In this document: piece by piece, positions 1-8,158 of the stretch | How positions within the stretch are numbered: position 1 is the stretch's first letter | Layout: every line of letters starts with the position of its first letter | Assembly (NCBI RefSeq): GCF_002099195.1 | Contig: NZ_NBYX01000024.1 | Location: 1-64,000, forward strand | Direction of reading: 5' to 3' | Origin: Burkholderia puraquae | GTDB taxonomy: Bacteria > Pseudomonadota > Gammaproteobacteria > Burkholderiales > Burkholderiaceae | DNA: 64,000 nucleotides | The notes under the pieces: model-generated | Database searches by the model: none | What the model was told of the DNA's origin: nothing | Seen by the model: only the letters and a program-made list of their open reading frames with translations | Made by a program: the position numbers and the translations under genes

Positions 1-505
1 TGTAGCGCAGGTACGCGCCGCCGTGGCGTGCCTCATCGCGCGAGATCGTTTCGTAGATCTGCTTGATGACGGGCTCGGTGTGCCAGTCGGCCGCGCAGCG
101 GTACCAGTGGTTCAGGCGGATCTCGCCGCAGAAGTGCAGCATCAGCGTCTCGAGCGGGGGCGCCGGGTCGAACTGGAAACGCACCGCGTGCAGTTCCTCC
201 TCGGTCGGCACCATTTCCGGCTTGAAGCGGCGCAGGTATTCCATCAGCACGAGCGAATGCTTCTGCTCCTCGAAGAACCACACGCTCATGAACGCGGAAA
301 AGTCGCTGTCGTGCTGGTTGTCGCGCAGAAACATTTCCGTCGCGGGCAGCGCCGACCATTCGGTGATCGCGTTCATCTTGATCGTCTTCGCCTGCTCGTC
401 GGTGAGCAGCGAAGCGTCGAACTTGTCCCACGGAATGTCCTTCTCCATGTCCCAGCGGACAGCCTCGAGCGATCTGTAAAGTTCCGGATAAAGCATCGTG
501 TTCAT
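1..505 (-). CDS. Ferritin-like diiron protein, C-terminus off the window
   Basis: The reverse-strand frame starts MNTMLYPELYRSLEAVRWDM at 505 and is open to the left edge, so about 168 residues are visible and the C-terminus is missing. The visible part carries EEQKH near residue 80 and DEARH near residue 159, the ExxH/DExRH pattern of four-helix-bundle diiron carboxylate proteins (ferritin-like, acyl-ACP desaturase or AurF-like oxygenases). I see no signal peptide. Purine-rich sequence (AGGGGTGGGA) precedes the start. The substrate cannot be told from the sequence; an oxygenase or a ferritin-like protein are both possible. Confidence 0.75.
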   Translation of the reverse strand, partial: MNTMLYPELYRSLEAVRWDMEKDIPWDKFDASLLTDEQAKTIKMNAITEWSALPATEMFLRDNQHDSDFSAFMSVWFFEEQKHSLVLMEYLRRFKPEMVPTEEELHAVRFQFDPAPPLETLMLHFCGEIRLNHWYRCAADWHTEPVIKQIYETISRDEARHGGAYLRY

Positions 506-971
506 GATGGTCCCACCCCTGTTCTGCGCAATGCGACTTCTCTAAACGTGACTGTTGCCGCCAAAGGCGCGCCAAGCGCGCTTTTTGCAGCCAAGACTGT
601 AATTTTACGCGTGAAACCGACCCGCCGGACGCCGATTGCTCGTCCGGCAGCCGGGCGGCCGCGCCGCCGCCGTTGCGGCATGCCGCAGCCGCGCTCCGCT
701 CGAGCGGAACCGGCTGCGCTTGCCTGAGTGGGGGCCGGCGCTGGCCGGCTCGTTGACGAGCCCGTCCCCTGCCCCAGGCGGGTTCCCCGAAGGGTCCCGT
801 GCGGATGCCGGATCGGCGGGCTGTTCGATATGGTGTATACGGCGGCGGCCATGATAGCACGCGTGCATGACGGTTCCGAGACGCCTGCCCGGTCGTGCGC
901 CGCCAATCGCGGTGCGGCGATCGGTCGCGGCCGACCGTCGCGAAAACGCAACCTTGCACCCTCCTTGCGCA
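506..971. other. Intergenic region without a supported gene
   Basis: About 466 bases between the diiron protein and the patatin gene. Several frames are open by GC bias but their translations are Arg/Ala/Pro-rich, lack a ribosome binding site and resemble no family. The first 110 bases are less GC-rich and probably hold the promoter of the leftward diiron gene. I see nothing else I can support. Confidence 0.5.
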
Positions 972-2198
972 TCAGACCCGTATTTCGCCGGTCGCGAGGC
1001 CGTCTTCCGGCGGCATGCCGGCGGCCGGTGCGCTGCCGCCATCCGCCAGCGCGATCCAGCCGGCGAGCGTGTCGCACTGCGCACGCCCGTCGCGGTAGCC
1101 GAGCTCGATCAGTTCGCGCGTGAACGCCTCCTCGAACAGCAGGTAGCTCGCGAACGACGCGCCGGCCGGCTGGCTGCCGCCGACCGCGCCGAGCAGCCCG
1201 CGGATCGTCGCGGGCATCTGCTTCAGGTGCTTCGCGGCGATCAGCTCGATGCGCTCGGACGGGGCGATCGCGAGCACGTCGACGTGCCGCCAGCCGCTGT
1301 CCACCTCGACCTGGTGCGGCAGGTGCTCGATCATCCGGTTGATGTGCTCGATGCGCTCGATGTCCGAGCCGATCGAGTCGAGGAACACGCTCGCGAGCAC
1401 CTGCTGGCCGATCTGCGCGAGCGTCGGGTAGCCGCGCACCCGCCCGGCGCCGTTCGCGGCCGGAATCTCGGGCCGCGGGTCGGCCGCGCCGACCACGACG
1501 ATCCGGTCCGCACCGAAGTGGATTGCCGGCGACAGCGGCGCGATCTGCCGGATCGATCCGTCGCCGAAGTATTCGATCTGCCCGTCGAGCACGAGCGGCA
1601 CGGCCGGGAACACGAACGGAATCGCCGACGACGCAAGCAGGTGCGACGCCGACAGGTCGACGAGCCGCGCGGTGCGCTGCGCGCGCCGCCACGCCTGGAT
1701 CGGCTGCGCCGCCTGGTAGAACGTGAGGTGCCGCCCGCTCGAATAGCTGAGCGCGGTGACCGCCAGCGCGTGCAGCAGGCGCGCCTCGAGCATCTGCTCG
1801 ATCCGGTGGAAACTCAGCTCGCGCTGCAGCAGGTGTGCGAGCGGCGCGTTGTCGAGCAGCCCGCGCGGCGAGCGGCGCGCCGCCCAGCCGAAGGTCATCG
1901 CGGCGAGCCAGCGCGCGCCCGCGGCCGCTATGCCGAGCCAGTCGGTGCGATACACGTAGTCGGCGCGCAACGGCTCCCAGAATTCGAGCAGGCGCCGCAC
2001 GCCGTGGGAAAAGTCGTCCGCGTGGCTCGCGATCGACGTCGCGTTGATCGCGCCGGCCGACGAGCCGCACACGACCGCGAACGGCAGCGTGTGCCGCTGC
2101 GGATCGGCCTCGCGCGCGATCTCGGCCAGCGCCTTCAGCACGCCGACCTGATAGGCGGCACGTGCGCCGCCTCCCATCAGAACGAGCGCGAGCCGCAT
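972..2198 (-). CDS. Patatin-like phospholipase
   Basis: A 408-residue protein of the patatin family, serine hydrolases acting on phospholipids or other acyl esters with a Ser-Asp dyad. The Gly-rich oxyanion loop GGGAR lies at residues 9-13, the nucleophile elbow GSSAG at 45-49 (Ser47), and the catalytic Asp is probably Asp213 in FGDGS. I see no signal peptide, so it should be cytoplasmic. It starts 24 bp after the phaM stop in the same direction with AGG upstream, so the two are probably cotranscribed. A link to polyhydroxyalkanoate granules is an inference from that neighbour only. Substrate unknown. Confidence 0.85.
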   Translation of the reverse strand: MRLALVLMGGGARAAYQVGVLKALAEIAREADPQRHTLPFAVVCGSSAGAINATSIASHADDFSHGVRRLLEFWEPLRADYVYRTDWLGIAAAGARWLAAMTFGWAARRSPRGLLDNAPLAHLLQRELSFHRIEQMLEARLLHALAVTALSYSSGRHLTFYQAAQPIQAWRRAQRTARLVDLSASHLLASSAIPFVFPAVPLVLDGQIEYFGDGSIRQIAPLSPAIHFGADRIVVVGAADPRPEIPAANGAGRVRGYPTLAQIGQQVLASVFLDSIGSDIERIEHINRMIEHLPHQVEVDSGWRHVDVLAIAPSERIELIAAKHLKQMPATIRGLLGAVGGSQPAGASFASYLLFEEAFTRELIELGYRDGRAQCDTLAGWIALADGGSAPAAGMPPEDGLATGEIRV

Positions 2199-2222
2199 GA
2201 TCGACCTGCTACTTGCGCCGCG

Positions 2223-2981
2223 TCACGTCGAGCGCTTCGGCGGACGGGTTTCGGGCGACGATGCGGCTGCCGCGCGCGCCGCGGCCGAACCAGCCGCCGC
2301 GGTCGATTTCGCGCGCTTCGTGGCGGGCTTGCGCGGCGCGGCGGCGGCCGGCGCCGGCTTCGCGGCCTGCTCCGGCGCAGCGGCCGCGTCCGGCGGCGCA
2401 TCGCCCGGCGCGGCGGGCTGCATGCCCGGCTGCGCCATCGCGAGGCTCGCGAGCTGGTTGAACTGCGACTGCAGCAGGTTCCACCAGCCGGCGGGATCGA
2501 AGGCCTGCTGTGCGGCGTCACCCGCCGCGGCATCCGCAGCGTCGGCATCCGGTGCCGGCGGTGCGTCCGGCGACGCCGACGCGTGTTTCGCCGCATGCGC
2601 GGCCGCGACGGCCGCTTCCTCGGCCGCCGACATCGAGCTCTGCGCGAACGCGCCGAACGCACGCAGCGTCGCGAGCGTCGCGCGCTGCACCTCGAGCGCC
2701 TGGATCGCGGACTGCAGCATGCCGAGATTGAGCTTCAGCCACTGCTCGACCGCGCGCAGATCGGTGATCCGCTTGTCGAGTTCCTCGACGCTCGTGAGCG
2801 GCGCCATCATGTCGGACATGCTCGACAGCGATGGCGGCAGCCCTTGCGTGGCGCCCGGAAATGACGTCATCCCGCCGAACGGCGACATCCGCATCATGTC
2901 CCACATCCGGTCCATCATGTCGGCGGGCTTGAAGCCGGCAAAGCCGGCGAAAGGGTTGGAGCCGGAGGCATCGGTCGTCAT
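2223..2981 (-). CDS. phaM: PhaM-type polyhydroxyalkanoate granule regulator
   Basis: A 252-residue protein resembling PhaM, which in Ralstonia activates PHA synthase PhaC and tethers granules to the nucleoid. The N-terminal half (MTTDASGSNPFAGF, then Met/Phe-rich turns and a helical region near 60-120) is the PhaM/PhaC-binding type. The C-terminal third is Ala/Pro-rich and ends in a basic KPATKRAKS-like tail, which in the family binds DNA non-specifically. It lies between the enoyl-CoA hydratase and patatin genes, all leftward. The phaCAB genes are not in this window. Confidence 0.8.
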   Translation of the reverse strand: MTTDASGSNPFAGFAGFKPADMMDRMWDMMRMSPFGGMTSFPGATQGLPPSLSSMSDMMAPLTSVEELDKRITDLRAVEQWLKLNLGMLQSAIQALEVQRATLATLRAFGAFAQSSMSAAEEAAVAAAHAAKHASASPDAPPAPDADAADAAAGDAAQQAFDPAGWWNLLQSQFNQLASLAMAQPGMQPAAPGDAPPDAAAAPEQAAKPAPAAAAPRKPATKRAKSTAAAGSAAARAAAASSPETRPPKRST

Positions 2982-3069
2982 ACGGGCATCCTGGTTGACT
3001 GGGTGAGAGCGAGGCGGCCGCCATGTGTCGCGCGAGCCGCGCCTGGGTCGATCATAGCGCCAGCGCGTG

Positions 3070-3897
3070 TCAGAACGGCGCGTCGCCGGGGAACTCGGGC
3101 GGGCGCCGCTCGCGCAGCGAACGAATGCCTTCCTGCACGTCGGGCCCCGCGAAGCCCATGAATTCGAGCGCGAGCGACGTATCGAAGGTCGGCCCGGCCG
3201 TGCGCAGCCAGTTGTTCAATGCGTACTTGGTCCAGCGGATCGCCGACTGCGAACCGTGCGCGAGCCGCTCGGCCACTTCGTAGGCCTTCGGCAGCAGGTC
3301 GGCCGGCTCGACCGCGAGCGATACCAGCCCGATCCGCTCGGCCTCCTCGCCGCTCACCGGTTCGCACAGCATCAGGTAGTACTTCGCCTTCGCCATCCCG
3401 CACAGCAGCGGCCACACGATCGCCGCGTGGTCGCCGGCCGCGACGCCGAGCCGCGTGTGGCCGTCGATGATGCGCGCATCCTTCGCGGCGATCGAGATGT
3501 CGGCGAGCAGCCCGGCGACGAGCCCCGCGCCGACGGCCGGGCCATGCATCGCCGATACGATCGGCTTGCTGCAGTTGATCACGTTGTAGACGAGGTCGCG
3601 CGCCTCGCGCCACACGCGGGCGCGCACGTCAAAGTCGTTCGCCATGTCCTCGACGAGCGCGAGATCGCCGCCCGCCGAGAAGCCCTTGCCTTCGCCGCGG
3701 ATCACCGCGACGCGCGTGTCGGGATCGCGGTCGACGTCGCGCCAGATGTCGGCGAGCTCGCGATGCATGCGTGCGTTCGCGGTCGCGAGGCCGCTGCGGT
3801 TCGCGCCCTCGCCGCTCATCACGATGTCGAGCACGCCATGGTCGCGGCGCGTCACCTTCAGTGCTTCGTAACCGCCGTACGCGGCGAGATTGGCCAT
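3070..3897 (-). CDS. Enoyl-CoA hydratase/isomerase family protein
   Basis: A 275-residue crotonase-fold protein. The two oxyanion-hole segments are visible as GKGFSAGGDL and HGPAVGAGL, and the C-terminal half follows the crotonase pattern. The frame stays open upstream, but MANLAAYGGYEALK at 3897 has AAGGAG about seven bases before it and gives the usual family length. The glutamate of classical enoyl-CoA hydratases is not obvious, so the exact reaction (hydratase, isomerase or other acyl-CoA chemistry) is open. It lies 137 bp after the fumarylacetoacetase-family gene, perhaps in the same catabolic unit. Confidence 0.85.
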   Translation of the reverse strand: MANLAAYGGYEALKVTRRDHGVLDIVMSGEGANRSGLATANARMHRELADIWRDVDRDPDTRVAVIRGEGKGFSAGGDLALVEDMANDFDVRARVWREARDLVYNVINCSKPIVSAMHGPAVGAGLVAGLLADISIAAKDARIIDGHTRLGVAAGDHAAIVWPLLCGMAKAKYYLMLCEPVSGEEAERIGLVSLAVEPADLLPKAYEVAERLAHGSQSAIRWTKYALNNWLRTAGPTFDTSLALEFMGFAGPDVQEGIRSLRERRPPEFPGDAPF

Positions 3898-4034
3898 GTG
3901 CTGCTCCTTGCTCGAGGCTCTTGAACCCTTGAATCGAGTGTAGCCAAGCCCGCGCGGGCAAACATCAGGCGAAACCCGGCGCGCGGGCCGGGCCCGGGTT
4001 TCGCGGCAGCGAAGCGCTGCGTGCTCCGCGCGAC

Positions 4035-5027
4035 TTATGCCGCGCCGTCGGGCGGGGCGACCGACTGCTCGATCGCGCCGAAGATCGACTTGCCGGCCGC
4101 GTCGAACATCTCGATGCGCACGGTGTCGCCATAGCGCATGAATTCGGTCTGCGGCGCGCCGTGCTCGATCGTCTCCAGGCAGCGCTTCTCGGCGATGCAG
4201 CAGTAGCCGCGCTTCGCATCCTTGTTCGACACCGTGCCCGAGCCGACGATCGAGCCGGCACGCAGGTTGCGCGTCTTCGCCGCATGCGCAATCAGCTGGC
4301 CGAAATGGAACACCATGTCGGTGCCCGCATCGGGCTGGCCGACCTTCTTGCCGTTCCAGTGGACGATCATCGGCCGGTGCACGCGGCCTTCGCGCCATTC
4401 GTCACCGAGCTCGTCGGGCGTCACGGCGACCGGCGCGAACGCAGTGGCCGGCTTGCTCTGGAAGAAGCCGAAGCCCTTCGCCAGCTCGGCCGGAATCAGG
4501 TTGCGCAGCGACACGTCGTTCACGAGCGTGACGAGCCGCACGGCCTTCAGCGCTTCGTCGGGCGTCGCGCTCATCCGCACGTCGCCGGTGATCACCGCGA
4601 CTTCCGCCTCGAAATCGATGCCCCACTCCTCGGACGGGCACACGACGTCGTCGCGGGCCCCAAGGAAATCGTCGCTGCCGCCCTGGTACATCAGCGGGTC
4701 GGTCCAGAATTCGGGCGGCATCTCCGCGCCGCGCGCGCGGCGCACGAGCTCGACGTGGTTCACGTATGCGGAGCCGTCGGCCCACTGGAACGCGCGCGGC
4801 AGCGGCGCCATGCAGTTGGCCGGATCGAACGCGAAGGAATTGCGCGCGCGGCCGTGGTTCAGCGCGTCGTACAGGTCGCGCAGCTGCGGCGCGTAGAACG
4901 CCCAGTCGTCGAGGACGCGCTGCAGCGTCGGCGCGATCGCGTCGGCGATCGCCGCGGTGTGCAGGTCGCGCGATACGACGATCAGCTGGCCGTCGCGCGT
5001 GCCGTCCTTCAGCGAAGCAAGTTTCAT
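4035..5027 (-). CDS. Fumarylacetoacetate hydrolase (FAH) family protein
   Basis: A 330-residue protein of the FAH family, metal-dependent C-C bond hydrolases or decarboxylases acting on beta-diketo acids. The acidic metal-binding segment DFEAEVAVITGDV lies at about residues 138-150, and the typical SLRNLIPAELAKGFGFFQSK and GSIVGSGTVSN segments follow. The length suits the fumarylpyruvate or fumarylacetoacetate branch rather than the short YcgM type. It is transcribed divergently from an IclR regulator 155 bp away, the usual layout for an aromatic-catabolism gene and its controller. No homogentisate dioxygenase or maleylacetoacetate isomerase gene is adjacent, so the substrate is uncertain. 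Confidence 0.85.
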   Translation of the reverse strand: MKLASLKDGTRDGQLIVVSRDLHTAAIADAIAPTLQRVLDDWAFYAPQLRDLYDALNHGRARNSFAFDPANCMAPLPRAFQWADGSAYVNHVELVRRARGAEMPPEFWTDPLMYQGGSDDFLGARDDVVCPSEEWGIDFEAEVAVITGDVRMSATPDEALKAVRLVTLVNDVSLRNLIPAELAKGFGFFQSKPATAFAPVAVTPDELGDEWREGRVHRPMIVHWNGKKVGQPDAGTDMVFHFGQLIAHAAKTRNLRAGSIVGSGTVSNKDAKRGYCCIAEKRCLETIEHGAPQTEFMRYGDTVRIEMFDAAGKSIFGAIEQSVAPPDGAA

Positions 5028-5043
5028 AAGGGGGACTCTGCCG

Positions 5044-5079
5044 TTGTAGTGACGATGGAGGGAATCTATTTTACGATGG
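5044..5079 (+). promoter_or_regulatory. Candidate sigma70 promoter and direct-repeat operator of the IclR gene
   Basis: TTGTAG at 5044-5049 and TATTTT at 5067-5072 are separated by 17 bp, a plausible sigma70 pair pointing at the IclR gene. Two copies of ACGATGG at 5052-5058 and 5073-5079 lie exactly 21 bp apart, one in the spacer and one just after the -10. Two helical turns between equal sites suggests an operator through which the IclR protein could control itself and the divergent FAH gene. This is a reading by eye. Confidence 0.35.
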
Positions 5080-5182
5080 TGAATCCCTGCGGCGCGCTGC
5101 GATTGCGCGCGCCGTTTTCGCCCCGATTTTTCGGCCCGATTTCCAGACCGATCCCTGCCGCATTTTCGCGCACCTTCTGCCC

Positions 5183-6049
5183 ATGCCCGCCAGCCCGCTT
5201 CCCGACGACGATCTCGCCGACTCCGACACCGACGACGCCGCCTCCGGCGAGCACGGCGAGAAGGTCCGTTCCGGCATCCAGTCGATCGAGGTCGGCTTCC
5301 GCCTGCTCGACGTGCTGACGAGCGAGCCGCGCGCGATGATGCTGCGCGACCTCGCGCAGCGTGCGGGCATGAGTCCTGCGAAGGCGCACCGCTACCTCGT
5401 CAGCTTTTCGCGGCTCGGCGTGGTGTCGCAGGATCCCGTCTCGGGCCGCTACGAGCTCGGCGGCTTCGCGCTGCAGATGGGGCTCGCGCGGCTCGCGCGC
5501 GTCGACGGCGTGAAGCTCGCGCGGATCGCGCTGACCGAATTCCGCGACCGCCTCGACCAGACGGTCGGCATCGCGGTATGGGGCAACCAGGGGCCGACGA
5601 TCGTGCATTGGATGGAATCGAGCCACCCGGCGAAGGCGTCGCTGAAGCTCGGCGACGTGATGCCGCTGCTCGGCTCCGCGACAGGGCTGCTGTTCGCCGC
5701 GTACCTGCCGCGCAGCAAGACCGCCGCGATGCTCGAGCGCGAACTCGCCGATACGCGCCGCTCGCCGCACCACGGCGGCCCGCGCACACTCGACGAGGTC
5801 GACGCAGTGCTCGCCGACGTGCGCCAGCACGAGGCCGCGCGCGTCGAAGGGATGCTGCTGCCGACGATCCACGCGTTCTGCATGCCCGTGTTCGATGCGG
5901 TCGGCGAACTCGCGCTCGCGATCGTCGCGCTCGGCCAGGAAGGCTCGTTCGACATTGCATGGGGCGGCGAGATCGACACGGCGCTGCGCGCCTGCGCGCA
6001 GAAATTGTCTTACGAACTCGGCTATAGTCCCGACGCGCGCGACGCCTGA
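5183..6049 (+). CDS. IclR family transcriptional regulator
   Basis: A 288-residue regulator. After an acidic, probably disordered tail of about 28 residues comes an IclR winged helix-turn-helix (IQSIEVGFRLLDVLTSEPRA, then LRDLAQRAGMSPAKAHRYL) at about 34-95, followed by an IclR effector-binding domain to about 275. IclR proteins bind small aromatic or organic acids and usually control an adjacent catabolic operon. Its divergent neighbour is the FAH-family hydrolase, the likely target. The ATG at 5183 gives a normal family length. Confidence 0.88.
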   Translation: MPASPLPDDDLADSDTDDAASGEHGEKVRSGIQSIEVGFRLLDVLTSEPRAMMLRDLAQRAGMSPAKAHRYLVSFSRLGVVSQDPVSGRYELGGFALQMGLARLARVDGVKLARIALTEFRDRLDQTVGIAVWGNQGPTIVHWMESSHPAKASLKLGDVMPLLGSATGLLFAAYLPRSKTAAMLERELADTRRSPHHGGPRTLDEVDAVLADVRQHEAARVEGMLLPTIHAFCMPVFDAVGELALAIVALGQEGSFDIAWGGEIDTALRACAQKLSYELGYSPDARDA

Positions 6050-6162
6050 CGCACGCGGTACCCGCCGCGTCACACGGCGCGAACGCGCTGCGCATTCGAC
6101 AGTCCGATTCCTGTGGCGCGCTTGCGCGCCCGACGTCACGCGAGTGCCCCGATCCTGTTCCG

Positions 6163-7443
6163 ATGCCCATGCAGCCTGCCGACCTCCGCCCGAGTCACGT
6201 CTTGCCCCGCCGCTGGCTGCGCGTGGGCATTGCGCTCGTCGTCGTGCTGGCGCTGCACGCGCTCGCCGCATTCTGGCTGATGCGCAATCGCGATGCGTTC
6301 ACGCCGCCCACGCCCGCCGAAGTCCCCGTGCAGATCGAACTGCTGAAACCGCAACCGATCGAGCGCCAGCCCGCGCCGCCCGCGCCGAAGCCGGTCGAGC
6401 GTCCGGCCGCACCCGCGCCGGCGAAGCCCAAGGCCGCCGCACCGAAACCCGCGCCGGAGCCGGTCCTCACGTCGACACAGACGGCCGAACGCGGCGAGCC
6501 GCCGGCCGCCGCGTCTGCGGCGAGTGATGTGCCAGGCGCGTCGGGCGCACATGCCGCGTCCGCCGCCGGCGCCGCCAGCGCCGCAACGCCGGGCCCCGCG
6601 ACGAACGGCGTGAAGTTCAACGCGCCGCCCTCCGGCGACCTGCAGTACGACACGTTCTACAACGGCATGCAGAACATGATCGGCACGATCCACTGGCGCA
6701 CCGACGGGCGCACCTACGATCTGTCGGTGTCGATGCCCGTGCCGTTCGTCGGCCCGTTCACCTATCGCAGCGAAGGCCGCATCGACGCGTTCGGCGTCGC
6801 CCCCGACCGTTACGTCGAGAAGCGTGGCAAGCGGCCGGAAGACATCGCGATCTTCAACCGCGAGATCCGGCAGGTCGTGTTCACGCGCACGCCGAACAAC
6901 GCGCCGCTGCCCGACGGCGTGCAAGACCGCTTCAGCATGCTGATGCAGCTGTCGGGGCTCGTGCGGGGCAATCCCTCTGCATACAAGCCGGGCGTCACGC
7001 AGCAGTTCTCCGTGATCGACAACAACAGTGGCGAGACCTGGCCGATCACCGTGATCGGCGACGAGCAGGTGCAGACGCAGACGGGCATCATCGGCGCGCG
7101 GCACTTCATGCGCCTGCCGCGGCGCGACGGCGACACGCGCCGCATCGACATGTGGCTCGCGCCGTCGCTCGGCTGGCTGCCCGCGCGGCTCGTGCAGACC
7201 GAACCGAACGGCGCGCAGATCGAGCTGTTGTGGCATGGCCGGCTCGCGGCGCCAGACGCGCCGCCCGACGCGGACCCGGCAGGCGGCGCCACGCATGCGC
7301 CCGCCGGTGCAACGACGCCCGACGCATCGGCCGCTCCCGCCACGGAACCGGCACAACCCGCACCGCCGGCTACCGTGCAACCGCCGGCACAACCGGCTGC
7401 ACCATCCGCGCCATCCCCTGTCACACCGCCTGTCACACAGTGA
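6163..7443 (+). CDS. DUF3108 domain protein, membrane-anchored
   Basis: A 426-residue protein with a single N-terminal membrane helix (about residues 20-42), a Pro/Ala/Lys-rich linker of about 100 residues, a DUF3108 domain (about 150-360) and a Pro/Ala-rich C-terminal tail. The layout resembles TonB-like envelope proteins: anchored in the inner membrane with the domain in the periplasm. DUF3108 has no settled biochemical function. The ribosome binding site is weak. It follows the IclR gene by 113 bp and may have its own promoter. Confidence 0.75.
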   Translation: MPMQPADLRPSHVLPRRWLRVGIALVVVLALHALAAFWLMRNRDAFTPPTPAEVPVQIELLKPQPIERQPAPPAPKPVERPAAPAPAKPKAAAPKPAPEPVLTSTQTAERGEPPAAASAASDVPGASGAHAASAAGAASAATPGPATNGVKFNAPPSGDLQYDTFYNGMQNMIGTIHWRTDGRTYDLSVSMPVPFVGPFTYRSEGRIDAFGVAPDRYVEKRGKRPEDIAIFNREIRQVVFTRTPNNAPLPDGVQDRFSMLMQLSGLVRGNPSAYKPGVTQQFSVIDNNSGETWPITVIGDEQVQTQTGIIGARHFMRLPRRDGDTRRIDMWLAPSLGWLPARLVQTEPNGAQIELLWHGRLAAPDAPPDADPAGGATHAPAGATTPDASAAPATEPAQPAPPATVQPPAQPAAPSAPSPVTPPVTQ

Positions 7444-7584
7444 ACTCGCGAGCGGACGCGCGCGATTCGGCAATTTCGACCGATTACAGATTTCCGTGAA
7501 ATCGCCGATGACACTCTTTAACAACTATTTCAGTCCACCGGCAGACAATGGGAAACGTTTCATAGACATCGGCTTCTAACCGAT

Positions 7585-7612
7585 ACACCCCACGCACACG
7601 GGAACGGGGTGT
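7585..7612 (+). repeat. Inverted repeat in the leader of the DUF3567 gene
   Basis: ACACCCC at 7585-7591 and GGGGTGT at 7606-7612 form a perfect 7-bp stem with a 14-base loop about 85 bp upstream of the DUF3567 start. There is no T-run, so it is not an intrinsic terminator. It may be a structured leader or an operator. Confidence 0.3.
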
Positions 7613-7697
7613 GCAGCGCAAGCCCCTTGAAACCGGCAAGGCTCACCCCACCTAGGGGACAACAAGGCCAGATGCCACTGCGAAGAGGAGTGCCGCC

Positions 7698-7955
7698 ATG
7701 CAAATGATCTACAACAGCCCCAACTACTGCGTCGTCGAATTCGCGCCGCAGGCCGGCCATCACCTGATGAATGCCGGCGGATATGAAATCGTCGACAAGA
7801 ACGCGCAGCGCGAAATCTTCATCGACGGCGAACTTGCCGAACGATTCCGCGCGCACGTGAAGCAGTTGATCGAGGACGAGCCGTCGCTCGACGAAGTCGA
7901 CGAATTCCTCGGACAATTCGACAGCCTGATGATGATGCCCGTCGTGCTGCACTGA
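7698..7955 (+). CDS. DUF3567 protein
   Basis: An 85-residue protein matching the small DUF3567 family of betaproteobacteria (MQMIYNSPNYCVVEFAPQ at the start, an acidic DEPSLDEVDEFLGQFDSLM segment near the end). GAGGAG at 7685-7690 sits seven bases before the start, so translation should be strong. I see no signal or membrane segment. Function is unknown. It appears monocistronic, with a strong terminator 80 bp downstream. Confidence 0.8.
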   Translation: MQMIYNSPNYCVVEFAPQAGHHLMNAGGYEIVDKNAQREIFIDGELAERFRAHVKQLIEDEPSLDEVDEFLGQFDSLMMMPVVLH

Positions 7956-8032
7956 CGACCCGCGGCCCGGCGCCTTGCGCGGCCGGGCCATTCGCCGCGC
8001 ATCGACGCGGCGCCGCGTGCACTCCGATCATG

Positions 8033-8063
8033 CCCCCGCCCGGTTCGCCAGGCGGGGGTTTTT
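8033..8063 (+). terminator. Rho-independent terminator after the DUF3567 gene
   Basis: CCCCCGCC at 8033-8040 pairs with GGCGGGGG at 8051-8058 across a 10-base loop and is followed by TTTTT at 8059-8063. It separates the DUF3567 transcript from metH. Confidence 0.8.
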
Positions 8064-8119
8064 CATTGGGCGGCCCGACCGGCGCGGCGCAAGGCCGGGC
8101 GGGCCCCATGCGCACCGGC

Positions 8120-8125
8120 TACAAT
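8120..8125 (+). promoter_or_regulatory. Candidate -10 element for metH
   Basis: TACAAT in the context GGCTACAATGACGG, a context that also precedes aceK (22152) and the hydrolase at 26207. No good -35 is visible. Transcription from about 8132 would exclude the in-frame ATG at 8109 and supports 8159 as the start. Confidence 0.4.
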
Positions 8126-8158
8126 GACGGTTTTCCCGTCTTCGCCGGTCTTTCGCCC

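Noticed and set aside
33..959. 308-codon minus-strand frame near the left edge
   Set aside because: Arg-rich shadow frame overlapping the diiron gene; no start signal or family resemblance.
8064..8158. SAH or cobalamin riboswitch before metH
   Set aside because: The leader after the likely -10 is under 30 bases, too short for either riboswitch, and no conserved motif is visible.
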